From positions 2,852,001-2,916,000 of the forward strand of contig NZ_CP047591.1 in assembly GCF_010120715.1 (NCBI RefSeq): a stretch of 64,000 bases of DNA. Reading direction: 5' to 3'. The position numbers and the translations under genes were made by a program. Positions 19,244 through 29,385 of this stretch are shown here, piece after piece. Every line of letters begins with the position of its first letter. Position 1 is the first letter of the stretch. Source of the DNA: Aminipila terrae. GTDB lineage: Bacteria > Bacillota > Clostridia > Peptostreptococcales > Anaerovoracaceae. The notes below the pieces were generated by a model, which was not told the DNA's origin, did no database searches, and saw nothing but the letters and a program-made list of their open reading frames with translations.

Positions 19244-22200
19244 TGAATTATGAAATAGTAATGGGACTAGAAGTTCATGTAGAACTCGCTACAAAAACCA
19301 AAATCTTTTGTGGATGCAGCACTGAATTTGGAGGAGAACCGAACTCGCATGTTTGTCCTGTATGTATGGGCTTACCTGGAAGTCTTCCTGTTTTAAATAA
19401 AGAGGTTGTAAACTGTGCTATTAAGGCAGGGCTTGCATTGAACTGTAATATACAAAAAGAGAACCGGTTTGACAGAAAGAATTATTTTTATCCTGATTTA
19501 CCAAAAGATTATCAGATTTCACAGCTTTATCATCCAATATGCAGAAATGGGTATATGGATATTAATGTGGATGGGGAGTCCAGCAGAATCACTCTTTGCG
19601 AGATTCACATGGAAGAAGATGCAGGTAAACTGGTTCATGATGCAGGAGGAACTTTAGTAGATTACAATCGATGCGGAGTGCCTCTTATTGAAATTGTTAC
19701 CAATCCGGATTTTAGAAATGCAAAGCAAGTAGTGGCATTTCTGGAAAATCTTCAGCAAATGTTGCGGTATTTAGATGTTTCAGACTGTAAGATGCAAGAG
19801 GGTTCCATGCGTGCAGATGTGAATCTGTCAGTGCGACCTATAGGTGCGGAACAGTTTGGTACCCGGACGGAAATGAAAAACCTCAATTCCTTTAAAGCCA
19901 TACAAAGAGCCATAGAATTTGAGAGTAAAAGGCAGATGGAACTTGTGGAGGCGGGTGGCATTGTTACACAGGAAACCAGAAGATGGGATGATGAAACCGG
20001 GGAAAGCTATGCTATGCGTTCCAAAGAAAATGCTCAGGATTACAGATACTTCCCTGATCCTGATTTACTTCCAGTTTTGCTTCAGGAAGAGTGGATTTGC
20101 CGCTTAAGGAATCGTATGCCTGAACTTCCTATGGAAAAAAAGGAAAGATATCAAAAACAACTGGGACTTTCTGAAGATATAGCAAAGACAATTATTGCCG
20201 TAAAGCAAATTGCAGAGCTGTTTGAATCCGCTGCAGCAAAGTCTGGGGAGGCAAAGCTTGCTGCTAACTTTATTGTAGGTGATGTACTAAGACTTCTAAA
20301 GGAAAGAGGGGTTGAACCTGAAAATATTTCCATAGATCCTAAGAAACTGGCAGCAGTAATCACTATGACTGAAGAGGGAAAAATTAACAGGAATGTTGCA
20401 AAACAAGTAATTGAAGAAGTTTTTGATCATAACACTGACCCGGTACAATACGTAAGAGAAAAAGGATTATTAGCCATTGAAAATCTGGAAATGATTCAAA
20501 AGGCCGTTGATGAAGCTATCTCAGAAAATCCTAAATCCATTGAAGATTATAAGTCAGGAAAACAAAAAGCGTTTGGCTTTTTAGTTGGGCAGGCTATGAG
20601 GAAGCTTTCTGGAAAGGCAAGCCCTCAGACTATTAATAAACTTGTCCAGGAAAAGTTGCAGAAGATACAATACGTTGCAATAGAGGAACAGGAAAAAAGG
20701 AAGAGGCAAAAAAAGCAGCTGAAGCTAAGAAATATGATGTTAAAGAATGGAATATTGCAATTGATGATAGTGAATCGGACGGATGTTACAGAACGGTAAA
20801 CTGTAACCAGCTGAATGTTTCTAATGTTCATATGGAAGTTAAACTGGCAGGATGGGTAAGAAACATCAGAAATCATGGTGGCATTGCTTTTATAGACTTG
20901 CGAGATCATTATGGCGTTACACAAATTGTGGTTACGGAGAGTATGGTAGACAGACTGAATAAGGAAACGGTTATTTCTGTAACAGGTACGGTTTTAAAGA
21001 GAGATGAGGATACAGTAAATCCTAAGATTGATACTGGCGAAGTGGAAGTAAAAGCTTCTTCCATAAGAATTCTGGGTGCAGCACAGAACAATCTGCCTTT
21101 TGAAATTGATAATTCAGTGGATACGAGGGAAGATGTAAGGCTTAAGTATAGATTCCTCGACCTGAGAAATCCTAAAGTTCATGATAAAATGATATTGCGG
21201 TCACAGGTTATAAAGTATCTGCGAAATCAAATGGAAGAGCTGGGTTTTATGGAGATACAGACACCTATACTGGGAAATTCTTCACCAGAAGGAGCCAGGG
21301 ACTATCTGGTACCCAGCAGAAAGCACAGAGGAACATTTTATGCATTACCTCAGGCACCTCAGCAGTTTAAACAGATGCTGATGGCGTCTGGGTTTGATAA
21401 ATACTTTCAGATTGCTCCATGCTTCAGGGATGAAGATGCCAGAGCAGACCGTTCTCCGGGAGAATTTTATCAATTAGATTTTGAAATGGCCTTTGCCAAC
21501 CAGGAGGATGTATTTGAAGTAGCCGAGAAGGTGCTTTACGCTACATTTAAACAATTTTCTGATTTGGAAGTGTCAAAACCCCCTTTCAGAAAGATTACCT
21601 TTGAAGAATCGATGTTGAAATACGGAAATGATAAACCAGATCTTAGAAATCCATTGATTATCACGGATTTGAGCGATTTTTTCAGGAATGTTGACTTTGC
21701 ACCTTTTAAAGGGAAAACCGTAAGAGCAATCAGGGTTCCGGGAAAAGCCAGGATGCCGAAATCTTTTTTTGAGAAAATGGAGATTTATGCAAGGAGCATT
21801 GGCATGAAAGGACTGGGTTATATTACTGTGAATGAAGACATGTCCTACAAGGGACCAATAGACAAGTTCTTTACAGATGAACAGAGAATGATTCTGGCTG
21901 AAAGAGAAAAACTTCAGCCCGAAGATATCTTATATTTCATCAGTGATGAAAAAAGTGTAGTAGCCAGATATGCTGGATTAATCAGAACAGAAGTTGCAAG
22001 TCGTCTGAATCTGATTGATAAGGAAAAGTTTGAATTTTGCTATATCATAGATTTTCCTATGTATGAATTTAACGAAGAGCTGGGTAAGATAGACTTCACC
22101 CATAATCCATTTTCAATGCCTCAGGGAGAAATGAAAGCTCTGGTGGAAATGAATCCTCTGGATATTAAGGCATATCAGTATGATATTGTAGTAAATGGAG

Positions 22201-22514
22201 TTGAACTTTCCTCTGGAGCTGTCAGAAATCACAGACCTGATATAATGGTTAAGGCTTTTGAGATTGCAGGATATACGGAAGAAGATGTGAAAAGTAAATT
22301 TGGAGCATTGTATAAGGCATTTCAGTATGGGGCACCACCGCATGCAGGAATGGCTCCTGGTGTTGACAGAATGATTATGCTGCTTTCTCAGGAAGAAAGT
22401 ATCAGGGAAGTTATACCATTTCCACTTGCTGCAAATGGACAGGATATGCTGTTTAATTCTCCAGGTTCGGTAGAAGAAACACAGCTGAGAGAAGTTCATA
22501 TTAAATTAAGATAA
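19243..22514 (+). CDS. GatB-AspRS fusion: amidotransferase subunit B joined to aspartyl-tRNA synthetase (frameshift in assembly)
   Basis: Residues 1-480 or so are GatB: NYEIVMGLEVHVELATKTK, CPVCMGLPGSLPVLN and MRADVNLSVRPIG, with the tail domain ending near KASPQTINKLVQEKLQ. A Lys/Glu/Ala-rich linker follows, then a complete bacterial-type AspRS: OB fold (YRTVNCNQLNV, VKLAGWVRNIRNHGG), class II motifs (FRDEDARADRSPGEF, GVDRMIMLL) and the GAD insertion. The two parts are in different frames only because the A run 20693-20698 is one base short. Repair gives a continuous 1090-residue frame. The AspRS frame has no ATG, GTG or TTG from its preceding stop (20637) to 20832, where the OB fold is already truncated, and no ribosome binding site. 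A fusion is therefore more likely than two genes. The alternative, separate genes with an unusual start, remains possible. Confidence 0.8.
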
Positions 22515-22519
22515 AAAAT

Positions 22520-22573
22520 AAAGTCGAGGATTTCAAGACACGGACTGTGAATTGAATGTTCTCGACTTTTTTT
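22520..22573. terminator. Terminator after gatB-aspS
   Basis: AAAGTCGAG (22520-22528) pairs with CTCGACTTT (22561-22569) around a 32-nt loop and is followed by a T run. It stands between aspS and the convergent ddh. Confidence 0.7.
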
Positions 22574-22590
22574 ATAAACTCAATTTATAA

Positions 22591-23579
22591 TTATAACAAT
22601 TCTGCCCGGAGATCTTCAATAGACTGTGCAGACAAGTAAGCAGGAGGAATTTCTAAAACAGTTTTTGCACCATATATGCCTTCTGAAGAAAGCCTGTAAG
22701 CAGCTCTGGCATAGCATATTAAAACATTAGAAGTAAATTCCGGATTAGAATCAAGATTTAAAGAAAATTCAAATACATGATTATTTTCCTGGTTTATGCC
22801 TGTTTTTCCACTTCTTTGAACAAAACCTCCATGTGGCATGGCGTGATGATTTTTATTAATTCTTCATCACTGATAAAATGAACAGTTGTGTTATAATCAG
22901 AAAAATAATTAGGCATATTAACTATTTCTGAATATACTTTATCCATATCTGCATCTGGCTTAAGTGAAACATAGCATTCTCTGGTGTGCATTTCTCTTGC
23001 AGTATAAACGGGATGAGTCCCTTTTCTCACCTCATTGACTGCAGATTCCACGGGAATTGTATATTGTATGGCATTGGAAACCCCTTCTATACGTCTTAGT
23101 GCATCTGAATGCCCCTGACTGACTCCTTTTCCCCAGAATGTATAACTGTTGCCTTCAGGTAATATGGATTCCGCCAAAAGCCTGTTGATAGAGAATAATC
23201 CGGGATCCCAGCCAGCGGAAAGAACAGCAGCATGGTTAGTCAGCAGTGCAGAAGTGTTTACTGATTTAAAATGCTCGGAAATTTTTGCATGGGTGTCAAA
23301 ACTGTCAACAATATTAAAATGTGAAGCAAATGCGGGACTCTGACTGATCAAATCCGTAGAACTGCCGCCGCAAAGTACCATAACATCAATTTCTTTTTTG
23401 TGATTTAATGCCTCTTTTACATTATATACTTTAGCCCCGTTGGTAAGAGGTTGAACGGCAGATGGATTACGGCGGGTAAAGATGGCAGCCAGTTCAAAAT
23501 CAGGATTCTGATTAACAGCCAATTCTACGCCGCGTCCTAAATTCCCATATCCCAGAATACCTATTCTTATTTTTCCCAT
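22591..23579 (-). CDS. ddh: meso-Diaminopimelate dehydrogenase (frameshift in assembly)
   Basis: NADPH-dependent enzyme that makes meso-diaminopimelate from tetrahydrodipicolinate in one step, for lysine and peptidoglycan. The N-terminal Rossmann motif RIGILGYGNLGRG and stretches such as TNHAAVLSAGWDPGLFS and WGKGVSQGHSDALRRIEGV identify it. The last 80 residues (AMPHGGFVQRSGKTG onward) are in another frame: the T5 run 22850-22854 (plus strand) is one base short, and repair gives SDEELIKNHHAMPHGG and 329 residues. The start is ATG 23579, 8 bp after AGGAG. An in-frame TTG at 23597 is too close to that site. Confidence 0.93.
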
Positions 23580-23695
23580 TCTTTTTTCTCCTATCAAATA
23601 TAAATTTAATTATGTGCACAGCAATATTTCAATCTTATATTATATTAAATCTGTCATAAAGAATAGAACTTTATTTTTGATTCTCATAAAAGGAA

Positions 23696-23717
23696 CTGCT
23701 TTGAGGAGACAAAGCAG
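23696..23717. terminator. Hairpin between ddh and sigG
   Basis: CTGCTTTG / loop AGGAGA / CAAAGCAG (23696-23717), with a T-rich tail on the minus strand only. It lies about 120 bp upstream of ddh on that strand, so it may be a ddh leader terminator or simply a barrier between divergent genes. The rest of 23580-23986 is AT-rich, without a gene. Confidence 0.45.
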
Positions 23718-23875
23718 CTTTAGTAACTGCACTATTATCATTCTATAGATATTATAATTTAAAAATTGTGCAAAGTAAACAAAAAATAATACAAAAAGCA
23801 TATAAAATTGTTAATTTAAACAAAAAATCCTTTTCTAAAATAATGTAGTTTTTAGTAATATTTTTTTTAGAACCA

Positions 23876-23905
23876 GTATAAATTTAACCAATTTTGCACA
23901 TAAAT
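23876..23905 (+). promoter_or_regulatory. Candidate sigma-F/sigma-G promoter of sigG
   Basis: GTATA (23876-23880), 18 bp, then CATAAAT (23899-23905) resembles the forespore consensus GHATR-N18-CATNHTA with one mismatch, about 80 bp before sigG. It fits the known control of sigG by SigF and SigG. Confidence 0.45.
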
Positions 23906-23986
23906 AATATAGGTCACAGATAGTCCTTTTAGGACATGAAACGAATTGCTAAAGGGGAGCAAGCAGGGATTCGGAGGACCTTATTT

Positions 23987-24756
23987 ATGACGAACAAGGT
24001 TGAAATCTGCGGTGTAAACACAGCAAAGCTGCCAGTTTATAAAGATGCAGAAATGATGAAAATGATAGAGGCTGTCAAAGGGGAGATAAAGAGGTTAGAG
24101 AAGAATTCATTAAAGGGAATCTCAGATTAGTGCTTAGTGTAATACAGAGATTCAATAACCGGGGAGAGAACCCCGATGATCTATTTCAGGTAGGATGTAT
24201 TGGATTGATTAAGGCATTAGAGAATTTTGATACTTCACATGGAGTGAAATTTTCCACTTATGCAGTGCCAATGATTATTGGAGAAATCAGAAGATATCTC
24301 AGAGATAATAATCCTATCAGAGTTTCCAGATCGCTGAGGGACACGGCGTATAAAGCATTACAGGCCAGAGAAAAGCTTTCAAGGGACCTCCAGAGAGAGC
24401 CAACTATAGCTGAAATTGCAAAGGAAACGGAAATGGAAAGAGAAGATGTAGTACTTGCGCTTGAGTCCATTCAAGAGCCTATTTCTTTATTTGAACCAGT
24501 ATTTCATGATGACGGTGATGCCATTTATGTAATGGATCAGGTAAAGGATACAAAAAATACGGACACAAGGTGGATTGAAAATTTATCGCTTTCCGAAGCA
24601 ATGAAAAAATTATCCCCGAGAGAGCGTCATATTCTGACCATGAGGTTTTTTGAAGGCAAAACTCAAATGGAAGTTGCAGAAGAAATTTCTATTAGTCAGG
24701 CACAAGTAAGCAGATTAGAGAAAAATGCTCTTAAGTATATGCGAAAATATGTTTAA
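23987..24756 (+). CDS. sigG: RNA polymerase sporulation sigma factor SigG (frameshift in assembly)
   Basis: Late forespore sigma factor. The N-terminus NKVEICGVNTAKLPV is specific to SigG rather than SigF. Region 2 (LVLSVIQRFNNRGENPDDLF, KFSTYAVPMIIGEIRRYLRD), region 3 and region 4 (LSPRERHILTMRFFEGKTQM, SISQAQVSRLEKNALKYM) follow. The frame is broken at the G4 run 24080-24083. One more G restores the region between residues 30 and 45 (EVREEFIKGNLRLVLS), giving 256 residues, close to the Bacillus length. The ATG 23987 has GGAGG 9 bp upstream. It is detached from spoIIGA-sigE, unlike in Bacillus. A strong terminator follows. Confidence 0.95.
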
Positions 24757-24807
24757 GTGAGTATCCACAAAGCATATACAAATTATGAAAAATATAAATT
24801 TAAATTG

Positions 24808-24833
24808 AGCCCGGTTAGTAAACCGGGCTTTTG
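24808..24833 (+). terminator. Terminator of sigG
   Basis: AGCCCGGTT / AGTA / AACCGGGCT (24808-24829), then TTTT. A GC-rich stem in AT-rich flanks. Confidence 0.85.
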
Positions 24834-24926
24834 AATTAAATGACTTTTATTTTAGTACATTATGTAATATAATTATCAGATACGGGCTATGTATTAGTCA
24901 ATAAATTTAAGAAAGGCATGGATGAA

Positions 24927-26057
24927 ATGATTAAAAGAAACAACGGTAAAACAAAAATTGTGGCTTTACTGCTAGTATCATGTTTAACTCTATCGCTTGC
25001 AGCATGTGGTAACAAGTATGTGGTACCATATTCGAACTACGATTTATCAGAATATGTAAAACTGGGGGATTACAAGGGTATTGAGGTTACAGAAACAAAA
25101 GTCAGCGTGACTGACGATGAAGTTCAGGCAGAAATACAGAGCAGAATTAAAGCGGCCAGCAAGCAGGTTGAAAAGAAAGAAGGTACCGCTGCAAAGGGCG
25201 ACAGCGTAAAGATTGTTTATGCTGGCAAGATGAATGGAAAAGCCTTTGAGGGAGGAAGCACCGGTCCGGAAGGAACTACTATAACCTTGGGCAGCAGCGG
25301 ATATATCCCAGGTTTTGATGATGGTGTAATCGGCATGAAAGTCGGAGAAATGAAGACTCTGAACCTGAAATTCCCAAAGGATTATGGTAAGGAAGATTTA
25401 AATGGTAAGGATGTTGCTTTTGATGTGACTTTAGGTGCTATCATGGTTACGGAAACTCCTAAGTATGATTTGGCTTTTGTAAAAGCACATAGTAAGGAAA
25501 CCACTTTAAATGGATATGAAAAAAGCGTAAAAAAGGAGCTGTATGCTAAGAAGAAGTCTTCTGCTGAAGAAGAAATGAGAAATAAGCTCTGGTCCAAAAT
25601 AATGGACAATTCTAAAGTGCTAAAATATCCGGATAAAGAGATTCAGGCTTGTAAAGAAACAAATGAAAAGTATTATGAATCTTATGCAAAACAGTATGGT
25701 ATGGAGTTAAAAGACTTTGTTAAGCAATATGCAGGAATGGATGATAAAGCTTACCAAGAATACCTGGAGAAGTATGCAAAGGCAATCGTATCACAGGAAA
25801 TGGTGATGTATTCCATAGCAAAGAAAGAAAATATTACGGTATCCGATAAAGAATATAAAGAGAAGCTTGAAAAGTTTAAGAAGGAACAGGGCGTTACTGA
25901 TGACGCTGCTTTCAAAAAACAGTATGGAAAGTCTTTTGAGGAATATGCTGGAAAAGATAATCTTATGAAGAGCTTCTTACTTGAAAAGGTCATCCAGTTT
26001 GCTTTAGATAATGCTAAAATAGTACCTGCAGATAAAGTTGCAGAGAAAAAGGCTTAA
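24927..26057 (+). CDS. FKBP-domain (trigger-factor-like) lipoprotein
   Basis: A 376-residue exported lipoprotein. A signal peptide ends in the lipobox LSLAACG, so the mature protein is anchored at Cys after about 24 residues. An FKBP-type prolyl isomerase domain follows (GDSVKIVYAGKMNGKAFEGG, IPGFDDGVIGMKVGEMKTL), then a helical C-terminal part resembling the trigger-factor chaperone arms. It probably assists folding of secreted proteins outside the membrane, the role PrsA fills elsewhere. The ATG at 24927 was chosen over 24918 because the GAAAGG site is 10 bp from the former and 1 bp from the latter. A terminator follows at 26110. Confidence 0.85.
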   Translation: MIKRNNGKTKIVALLLVSCLTLSLAACGNKYVVPYSNYDLSEYVKLGDYKGIEVTETKVSVTDDEVQAEIQSRIKAASKQVEKKEGTAAKGDSVKIVYAGKMNGKAFEGGSTGPEGTTITLGSSGYIPGFDDGVIGMKVGEMKTLNLKFPKDYGKEDLNGKDVAFDVTLGAIMVTETPKYDLAFVKAHSKETTLNGYEKSVKKELYAKKKSSAEEEMRNKLWSKIMDNSKVLKYPDKEIQACKETNEKYYESYAKQYGMELKDFVKQYAGMDDKAYQEYLEKYAKAIVSQEMVMYSIAKKENITVSDKEYKEKLEKFKKEQGVTDDAAFKKQYGKSFEEYAGKDNLMKSFLLEKVIQFALDNAKIVPADKVAEKKA

Positions 26058-26109
26058 ATTTAACAGTTTAGAAGGATAATTTAATAACTAACTGTAAAAA
26101 GATATCATC

Positions 26110-26142
26110 AAAATGCTATGGAATAATTCCATAGCATTTTTC
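26110..26142 (+). terminator. Terminator of the FKBP lipoprotein gene
   Basis: AAAATGCTATGGAA / TAA / TTCCATAGCATTTTT (26110-26141), a near-perfect stem with a T tract. Confidence 0.88.
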
Positions 26143-26203
26143 ATATATTGTAAAAGTACAGGCCTGGTGGTCTTAAATTACATGTATGAAGGGGGAAATA
26201 AAA

Positions 26204-26452
26204 GTGACAAGTACTGAAGATATTAAGAATAAAGAAGTAATAAACATCTTTGATGGCAGGAGTATGGGCTACGTAAGCGATATAGAAATAAACCTGGAAG
26301 AAGGGACTATTGAGGGCATTATTATTCCTTCACCAAAGAACTTTTTTAATATATTCGGCAGGAGTGAAGATGATTATGTAATCAAATGGGAAAACATTAA
26401 AACCATAGGTGATGATGTAATCTTAGTTAATATTGAAACTTTTATTGAATAA
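26204..26452 (+). CDS. YlmC/YmxH-family PRC-barrel protein
   Basis: An 82-residue PRC-barrel protein of the YlmC/YmxH sporulation-associated family: EVINIFDGRSMGYVSDIEIN at the start and a terminal VIKWENIKTIGDDVILVNIE. Members are common in sporeformers, but their biochemical role is not established. The GTG at 26204 has GAAGGGGG 8 bp upstream. An in-frame ATG at 26186 would overlap that site. The protein is monocistronic, between the FKBP lipoprotein and nrdR. Confidence 0.8.
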   Translation: MTSTEDIKNKEVINIFDGRSMGYVSDIEINLEEGTIEGIIIPSPKNFFNIFGRSEDDYVIKWENIKTIGDDVILVNIETFIE

Positions 26453-26585
26453 TTGTATGAAATTACAGTCTCATGCAATAATTTCTTTTCAAAATACACA
26501 ATATATAGTAAAATATACAATATGGCTATGTTGATTTGGTTGCAAGAATAATACTAGTATGAGTTTTTATATTGATGGGGGTGAC

Positions 26586-27056
26586 ATGATGAGATGTCCA
26601 TTTTGCGAAAATCCAGATACAAAAGTTATTGACTCACGACCTACAGAAGAAGGACATGCTATTAGAAGAAGAAGAGAATGTGAGAATTGTAATAAGAGAT
26701 TTACTACTTATGAAAAAGTTGAAGAAATGCTTCTTATGGTAGTCAAGAAAGATGGAAGAAGGGAAGCCTTTGACCGGAATAAGGTTTTGAATGGTATTAT
26801 CAAGGCCTGTGAAAAAAGACCAGTGCCAATGTTGGAAATTGAAAAAGTTGTAAATGAAATTGAACGTGGCCTGAACAACCTGATGGAAAAGGAAGTTCAA
26901 AGTGAATTTATAGGGGAGCTTATCATGGAACAATTGAAGAAACTAGATGAAGTGGCTTATGTCAGATTTGCATCTGTATATAGGCAGTTTACCGATGTAA
27001 ATACTTTTGTTTCAGAAATAGAAAAATTACTTGAGAACGGGAAGAGGCCTAAATAA
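26586..27056 (+). CDS. nrdR: Transcriptional repressor NrdR
   Basis: A 156-residue regulator of ribonucleotide reductase genes. The N-terminal zinc ribbon has two CxxC pairs (MRCPFCEN, CENCNKRF), followed by the ATP-cone domain (VVKKDGRREAFDRNKVLNGI). It senses ATP/dATP and binds NrdR boxes upstream of nrd operons. GGGGGTG precedes the ATG pair at 26586/26589, and either could be the start. cmk follows after 4 bp, linking two nucleotide-metabolism genes. Confidence 0.95.
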   Translation: MMRCPFCENPDTKVIDSRPTEEGHAIRRRRECENCNKRFTTYEKVEEMLLMVVKKDGRREAFDRNKVLNGIIKACEKRPVPMLEIEKVVNEIERGLNNLMEKEVQSEFIGELIMEQLKKLDEVAYVRFASVYRQFTDVNTFVSEIEKLLENGKRPK

Positions 27057-27060
27057 ACCA

Positions 27061-27738
27061 ATGATAAATATAAACACTGCTAATGACAAATTTAATATTG
27101 CAATTGACGGCCCCAGTGGAGCCGGTAAAAGTACTATTGCAAAAGAAGTAGCAAGAATTCTGGCTATTGATTATATAGACACAGGTGCTATGTACAGAGC
27201 TATAGGCTACAAATTGGAACGAGAAGGAATAAATCTGTCGGATAGAGACAGACTTAAACAGATTCTTGACAGCACAGAAATTGATTTTGAAGAAGGAAAT
27301 ACCATTTTAGATGGAGTTGTGGTTAATGATCAAATTCGGACCCCGGAGGCTTCAAAAATGGCATCCGTCTGTTCTGCTTTGCCTGAGGTAAGGGAAAAGC
27401 TGGTGGCCCTTCAGAGAAAAATGGCACATACAAAGAGTGTTGTTATGGATGGCAGAGATATTGGAACCAATGTCCTGACTGATGCAAATTTTAAGATATT
27501 TATGACTGCTTCTGCAGAAGAGAGGGCTGAACGAAGACATAAAGAACTTATACAGAGAGGCCAGCAGATAACTTATGATCAGGTCCTCCAGGATATTATT
27601 CAAAGAGATTATAGCGACACAACAAGAAAATTAAATCCTCTCAGAAAAGCACAAGATGCTGTAGAACTTGATACTACAGGTATGAACATTTCAGAAGTTA
27701 CAGAGAAAATAATTAATTTAGTAAGGTGTGGAAGATAA
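27061..27738 (+). CDS. cmk: Cytidylate kinase
   Basis: A 225-residue (d)CMP kinase. P-loop IDGPSGAGKSTIAKEVA, DTGAMYRAIG, the GRDIGTNV motif and the LID region RRHKELIQRGQ are all present. It phosphorylates CMP and dCMP to the diphosphates. The ATG 27061 is 4 bp after nrdR. A GTG/ATG further upstream would overlap nrdR. A small hairpin with 8-bp arms (27723-27749) straddles the stop codon. Confidence 0.93.
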   Translation: MININTANDKFNIAIDGPSGAGKSTIAKEVARILAIDYIDTGAMYRAIGYKLEREGINLSDRDRLKQILDSTEIDFEEGNTILDGVVVNDQIRTPEASKMASVCSALPEVREKLVALQRKMAHTKSVVMDGRDIGTNVLTDANFKIFMTASAEERAERRHKELIQRGQQITYDQVLQDIIQRDYSDTTRKLNPLRKAQDAVELDTTGMNISEVTEKIINLVRCGR

Positions 27739-27778
27739 TTTCACACCTTAAATATATATTTAAACTGGAGGTAAAAAG

Positions 27779-29020
27779 GTGGCAATTGTTAGACCATTTA
27801 AGGCGATAAGACCAGATAAAAAATATGCAGATAAGGTAGTATCATTACCCTATGATGTGATGAACAGAGAAGAAGCCGCTAATATGGCGGATGGAAATCC
27901 TTATAGTTTTTTACACATCTGCAGATCAGAAATTGATATGCCAGAACAGGACAACCCCTATGAGCTTTGTGTTTATGAAAGAGCAAAGGAAAATATTTCA
28001 CAAAATTTGGAGGATGGTGTATTCGTTCAGGAAAGCAAACCTGTACTATATTTATATAAACAGGTTATGGATGGCAGAGCACAGGTGGGAATTGTAGGAT
28101 GTGTTGCTGTAGATGATTATATTAATAATGTTATAAAGAAACATGAATTTACAAGAGTAGAAAAAGAAATCGACAGGATTAATCATTTTGATATTTGTAA
28201 TGCAAATACAGAACCTGTTTTTCTCACTTACAGAGACAATAAAAAGGTGAGAAGCATTGTAGAAGGATGGATTTCAAACCATGATTCTCTTTATGACATT
28301 AAGACTTCTGATGGGATAGAACATGTACTTTGGACTGTGGATGATGATAAAACTATTCAGGCACTAACTGAAATCTTTGGAGAGATTCCTGCATTATATA
28401 TTGCAGATGGTCATCATCGAAGTGCATCCGCATGTAAAGTGGGTTTAAAAAGAAGAGAGGAAAACCCAGACTATACAGGAGAGGAAGAGTTTAACTTCTT
28501 TATGGCGGTTATATTTCCAGACAATGACTTAAAAATCTTTGACTATAACAGAGTTGTAAAAGATTTGAATGGAAATACTCCGGAACAATTTATAGAAAAA
28601 GTAAAGAATGCAGGTTTTGATGTAGCTGAAAAAGGTAAGGAAGTCTATAAACCTGCCGGAAAGCATATCTTTGGCATGTATCTGGAAGAAAAGTGGTATG
28701 AAATTACTGCTAAACCAGAAATTATACCAGACCATGTGATCGATTCTCTTGATGTATCCATTCTTCAAAATAATCTGCTTGGACCTGTTCTGGGGATAGA
28801 AGATCCTAGAACGGATAAGAGAATAGATTTCGTAGGAGGCATCAGAGGTTTAAAAGAGTTAGAAAGAAGGGTAAAAACAGATATGACGGTTGCTTTTGCA
28901 GTGTACCCAGTAGAAATATCTGATTTACTTTCTGTATCTGACAATGACATGGTCATGCCGCCTAAGTCCACCTGGTTTGAACCAAAGCTGGGAAGCGGAT
29001 TATTTATGCACAAGCTATAA
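27779..29020 (+). CDS. DUF1015 family protein
   Basis: A 413-residue soluble protein matching DUF1015. The start AIVRPFKAIRPDKKYADKVV, then SLPYDVMNREEA, and the central ALYIADGHHRSASACKVG are the family's most conserved segments. The DGHHR motif suggests a nucleotide- or phosphate-binding active site, but no activity is assigned here. It starts at GTG 27779, 6 bp after GGAGGT. The next gene is the 3' half of sigK on the other strand, separated by a bidirectional terminator. Confidence 0.85.
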   Translation: MAIVRPFKAIRPDKKYADKVVSLPYDVMNREEAANMADGNPYSFLHICRSEIDMPEQDNPYELCVYERAKENISQNLEDGVFVQESKPVLYLYKQVMDGRAQVGIVGCVAVDDYINNVIKKHEFTRVEKEIDRINHFDICNANTEPVFLTYRDNKKVRSIVEGWISNHDSLYDIKTSDGIEHVLWTVDDDKTIQALTEIFGEIPALYIADGHHRSASACKVGLKRREENPDYTGEEEFNFFMAVIFPDNDLKIFDYNRVVKDLNGNTPEQFIEKVKNAGFDVAEKGKEVYKPAGKHIFGMYLEEKWYEITAKPEIIPDHVIDSLDVSILQNNLLGPVLGIEDPRTDKRIDFVGGIRGLKELERRVKTDMTVAFAVYPVEISDLLSVSDNDMVMPPKSTWFEPKLGSGLFMHKL

Positions 29021-29042
29021 ATTTCACATCAGAATAAAATAA

Positions 29043-29084
29043 ACACTCCTCCATTTTAGCAGATGCTTTTGGAGGAGTGCTTTT
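29043..29084. terminator. Bidirectional terminator between DUF1015 gene and sigK
   Basis: CACTCCTCC (29044-29052) pairs with GGAGGAGTG (29071-29079), followed by TTTT on the plus strand and an AT-rich tract on the minus strand. It serves two convergent genes. Confidence 0.8.
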
Positions 29085-29086
29085 AA

Positions 29087-29385
29087 TTAGGGCTTGAGGT
29101 AATCTCTAAGTTTACCGACAGCCTTTTTCTCTATGCGGCTCACATAGGAACGGCTGATACCCAGCTTTTTGGCAAGCTCACGCTGGGTAAGGGCTCTTCA
29201 CCTGATATGCCATATCGTTTCATGACTATTAATTGTTCCCGCTTGGTTAATATGTGTGAAATTGCATTGTAAAGAGATTTTACCTGCAATTTTAAATGTA
29301 TGTCATTTAAAATTGCATCTGGATCAGAACCAAGTATATCATTGAAATTAATTTCATTACCGTCCTTATCTGTACCAATAGGCTC
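29087..29385 (-). CDS. sigK: sigK 3' half (C-terminal part of SigK, split by skin element)
   Basis: Encodes the C-terminal 97 or so residues of the late mother-cell sigma factor SigK. EPIGTDKDGNEINFNDILGS joins directly to the N-half ending KLEISLNEP. Region 4 follows: HILTKREQLIVMKRYGI, then TQRELAKKLGISRSYVSRIE. One base is missing near 29187-29191, since CCCTTACCCAG should read as codons CCC-TTx-ACC-CAG. After repair the frame runs to TAA at 29087. There is no start for it as a separate gene: inside the element the frame continues to an ATG at 29433 encoding an unrelated hydrophobic leader. It becomes functional only after excision of the intervening 15.4 kb. Confidence 0.9.
29379..29385 (-). 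other. att core, sigK 3'-half junction
   Basis: GAGCCTA (minus strand) is identical to the core at the other junction and in the same codon phase (GAG-CCT-A). A further CTTAAC flank is shared but offset by one base (CTTAACAGAGCC here, CTTAACGAGCC at the other site). Confidence 0.8.

Noticed and set aside
20832..22514. A stand-alone aspS starting at ATG 20832
   Set aside because: This start cuts into the first strands of the OB fold, and no ribosome binding site is present. The frame upstream encodes the missing residues and joins gatB.
23696..23717. A lysine riboswitch or T-box upstream of ddh
   Set aside because: The structured part is a single 8-bp hairpin, far too small for a lysine riboswitch, and no T-box motif was seen.
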